The notes beneath the pieces were generated by a model. That model saw only the letters and a list, made by a program, of their open reading frames with translations, searched no databases and had not been told where the DNA came from. The translations under genes and the position numbers were made by a program. Positions 63,872 to 64,000 of a stretch of 64,000 bases of DNA are shown one piece after another (position 1 is the stretch's first letter; each line of letters begins with the position of its first letter). This DNA is from Nostoc sp. FACHB-973 (GTDB lineage: Bacteria > Cyanobacteriota > Cyanobacteriia > Cyanobacteriales > Nostocaceae): assembly GCF_014698115.1 (NCBI RefSeq), contig NZ_JACJSJ010000011.1:62001-126000 (forward strand). The letters are read 5' to 3'.

Positions 63872-64000
63872 TCATTTGGGCATTGGGGACTGGGGACTGG
63901 GTATTGGGTATTGGGGACTGGGTATTGGGGACTGGGTATTGGGTATTGGGTACTGGACTGGGTATTGGGTACTGGGTATTGGGTACTGGGAAAACTCTTC
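63872..64000 (-). repeat. GGGTATT/GGGGACT heptad array at window edge
   Basis: More than fifteen heptads of GGGTATT, GGGTACT and GGGGACT run from the start of the flavoprotein gene to near the end of the window. Confidence 0.85.

Overview
The window reads as chromosome from a filamentous, probably heterocyst-forming cyanobacterium (Nostoc/Calothrix/Tolypothrix-like). The evidence is frequent HIP1 octamers (GCGATCGC), a psbI gene, a CRR6-type NDH-1 maturation factor, cyanobacterial families (DUF1822, DUF3769, DUF760, DUF3685/Ycf55), an XisH/XisI pair, a fused molybdate transporter ModBC, and many G/C-rich heptanucleotide repeats between genes. No rRNA, tRNA, CRISPR array, prophage or intact insertion sequence was seen.

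Layout. 1-9 kb: end of a methyltransferase-like gene, an RTX repeat protein, modBC, xisH-xisI, a patatin-like lipase, an HtrA protease and a D-Ala-D-Ala carboxypeptidase. 9.7-18.6 kb: a B12/radical SAM enzyme, two glycosyltransferase-type genes, a DUF429 protein, an Rpn-family nuclease and glucan phosphorylase. 19-28.6 kb: a sparse stretch, a hexapeptide acyltransferase, psbI, a DUF3769 outer-membrane protein, an SSB, a PsiE-like membrane protein and a TPR protein. 28.9-33.1 kb: a divergent EF-G-like GTPase followed by a hicBA toxin-antitoxin pair and two decayed copies of the GTPase 3' end, then a Uma2 nuclease.

33.2-42.4 kb is the most unusual part. On the minus strand lie a membrane-anchored PstS-like binding protein and a PspA/IM30-like coiled-coil protein. 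On the plus strand follow a sigma-70-like regulator, a DUF1822 protein, two tandem proteins that join a cytoplasmic CHAT (caspase-like) protease through one membrane segment to a PstS-like periplasmic domain, and an SPFH/prohibitin protein. I infer an envelope-sensing proteolytic signalling or conflict system; its function is not proven by sequence.

42.4-64 kb is mostly housekeeping: ctp protease, ispG, a RelE-type toxin-antitoxin pair, isochorismatase-like hydrolase, M23/LysM peptidase, a second HtrA, scpB, ispD, GT9, CRR6, a Fur-family regulator (probably PerR/FurC), a NACHT-pentapeptide ATPase, a Ycf55-like pseudo-receiver protein, a phytol-kinase-like protein and a flavoprotein that has lost its redox cysteines.

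Repeats shape the whole window. At least a dozen stop codons are fused directly to one of three simple repeat families, often as mirrored arms between convergent genes, and the same repeats also sit inside coding regions at domain linkers. Three related MITE-like elements and several palindrome families fill the remaining gaps.
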